Source of the DNA: an uncultured Clostridia bacterium
Lineage (GTDB): Bacteria; Bacillota; Clostridia; Peptostreptococcales; Anaerovoracaceae
Direction of reading: 5' to 3'
Length of the DNA stretch: 6,448 nucleotides
Assembly: GCA_937889655.1 (NCBI GenBank)
Contig: CALBZG010000159.1
Span: 1-6,448 of the forward strand
Position numbers and translations under genes: made by a program. Positions 5,677 through 6,448 of the stretch are shown in pieces. The notes beneath the pieces were generated by a model, which saw only the letters and a program-made list of their open reading frames with translations, was not told the origin of the DNA and searched no databases. The first letter of the stretch is position 1, and every line of letters begins with the position of its first letter.

Positions 5677-6448
5677 TCAGCCCAGCGCCACATCCAATAT
5701 CATCATCAGGACAAAACCTGCGCCGGCGCCTATGGTGCCGAGGTCTGAATGCTCCGACGCCTGGGACTCAGGGATCAGCTCTTCCACCACCACATAAAAC
5801 ATAGCGCCTGCTGCGAAAGACAGCGTATAAGGAAGAGCAGGAAAGATCATCGCAGTAAGGAAAATGGTTATCACAGAGCTAATGGGTTCAACGACTCCTG
5901 ACAAAACACCATAAATAAAAGCTCTGTTTTTTGATGCACCGGCGGCAAGTAAAGGCATGGATATGACAGCCCCCTCCGGGTAATTTTGCAGAGCGATTCC
6001 AATGGCCAGGATAAAAGCCCCTGCCATGGAGACGTCATGATTCCCCGAGAGAACACCAGCAAATACAACACCTACAGCCATGCCTTCAGGAATATTATGA
6101 AGAGTCACTGCCAATATTAGCATCGTTGGCTTATTGAACTCTTTTTTTAAACCCTCGGGTCTGGCACTGTTACGATGCAAATGCGGTATAATATAATCCA
6201 GCATCATAAGGAATCCCATCCCGAGCACGAAGCCCAAGGCTGCAGGTACCCAGGGGATCATCCCTTGTTCTTCGGAAATAGTCAGAGAAGGAATCAGCAG
6301 AGACCATACTGCTGCTGCGATCATCACGCCGGATGCGAAGCCCAGCAGGAATTTTTGAAGAGATGGCTTGATCTCACTTTTCAGCAGATAGACCATTCCC
6401 GAACCTAAAATAGTCCCGGCCAAGGGAATCGATACTCCCAATGAAGCC
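5677..6448 (-). CDS. ZIP-family metal-ion transporter, 5' end off the window
   Basis: Membrane transporter for divalent metal (usually zinc, sometimes iron or manganese) of the ZIP family, GufA-like bacterial type. Counting from the TTG at 6441, 254 residues are visible. The hallmark metal-site motifs are both present: HNIPEG (115-120) and QNYPEG (152-157), followed by Glu185 in VVEPISS, so the paired-metal site looks complete. VVEELIPESQ (218-227) is the conserved C-terminal helix motif. About eight hydrophobic helices are seen, and a His-bearing loop (PHLHRNS, 86-92) lies in the usual variable region after the third. The stop is TGA at 5679-5677. Codons upstream of the TTG remain open to the edge (ALA-SER before it), and the family normally has a few more N-terminal residues, so the true start lies outside. 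Metal specificity cannot be read from sequence. It appears to be a separate transcription unit from trpXYZ. Confidence 0.92.
   Translation of the reverse strand, partial: ASLGVSIPLAGTILGSGMVYLLKSEIKPSLQKFLLGFASGVMIAAAVWSLLIPSLTISEEQGMIPWVPAALGFVLGMGFLMMLDYIIPHLHRNSARPEGLKKEFNKPTMLILAVTLHNIPEGMAVGVVFAGVLSGNHDVSMAGAFILAIGIALQNYPEGAVISMPLLAAGASKNRAFIYGVLSGVVEPISSVITIFLTAMIFPALPYTLSFAAGAMFYVVVEELIPESQASEHSDLGTIGAGAGFVLMMILDVALG

Noticed and set aside
5871..6071. 66-residue minus-strand ORF inside the ZIP gene
   Set aside because: Out-of-frame shadow covering the HNIPEG and QNYPEG coding region, which is clearly read in the ZIP frame.
1..6448. CRISPR arrays, tRNA or rRNA genes, transposases, phage or attachment sites
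   Set aside because: Nothing of the kind was seen. The only repeats are short local palindromes and one 8-bp direct repeat.

Overview
The window looks like chromosomal DNA from a low-to-mid GC Gram-positive anaerobe, most likely a clostridial member of the Bacillota. The reasons are strong AGGAG-type ribosome binding sites, a T-box riboswitch, a lipoprotein-type ABC substrate-binding protein, and a pyruvate,phosphate dikinase whose residue numbering is only one off the classical Clostridium symbiosum enzyme. The assignment rests on gene content and motifs, so no genus can be given. All genuine genes lie on the minus strand, so transcription runs from high to low coordinates.

In order of transcription: (1) 6448-5677 is the 3' part of a ZIP-family metal-ion transporter gene that runs off the right edge. 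(2) 5637-5609 is a good sigma-A-type promoter, followed by a T-box riboswitch leader (about 5580-5322). Its specifier loop reads UGG (Trp), and its antiterminator and terminator helices can be traced base by base. (3) 5252-2570 is a tight three-gene ABC transporter operon: lipoprotein substrate-binding protein, LivH-type permease and ATPase. Gene content, order and the Trp T-box together identify it as the tryptophan uptake system trpXYZ. When uncharged tRNA-Trp accumulates, the leader should antiterminate and the importer is made. (4) 2569-2409 is an AT-rich intergenic region holding a probable ppdK promoter and an 8-bp direct repeat. (5) 2408-49 is ppdK, the glycolytic/gluconeogenic PEP-pyruvate enzyme, cut off before its last ~88 residues.

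The left end is not biological. Bases 1-48 are the end of an Illumina P7 primer, an 8-base index and the Read-2 adapter, so ppdK is interrupted by an assembly artefact rather than by a mutation. The adapter is open in the ppdK frame and would add a false tail (DRKSTRLNSSH...) to the protein.

I found no undescribed system. The most informative biology is the fully traceable tryptophan T-box in front of trpXYZ. The most important practical point is the adapter contamination and the false protein ends it creates. The only stretch over 300 bases without a gene is 5253-5676, which the promoter and T-box leader fill.
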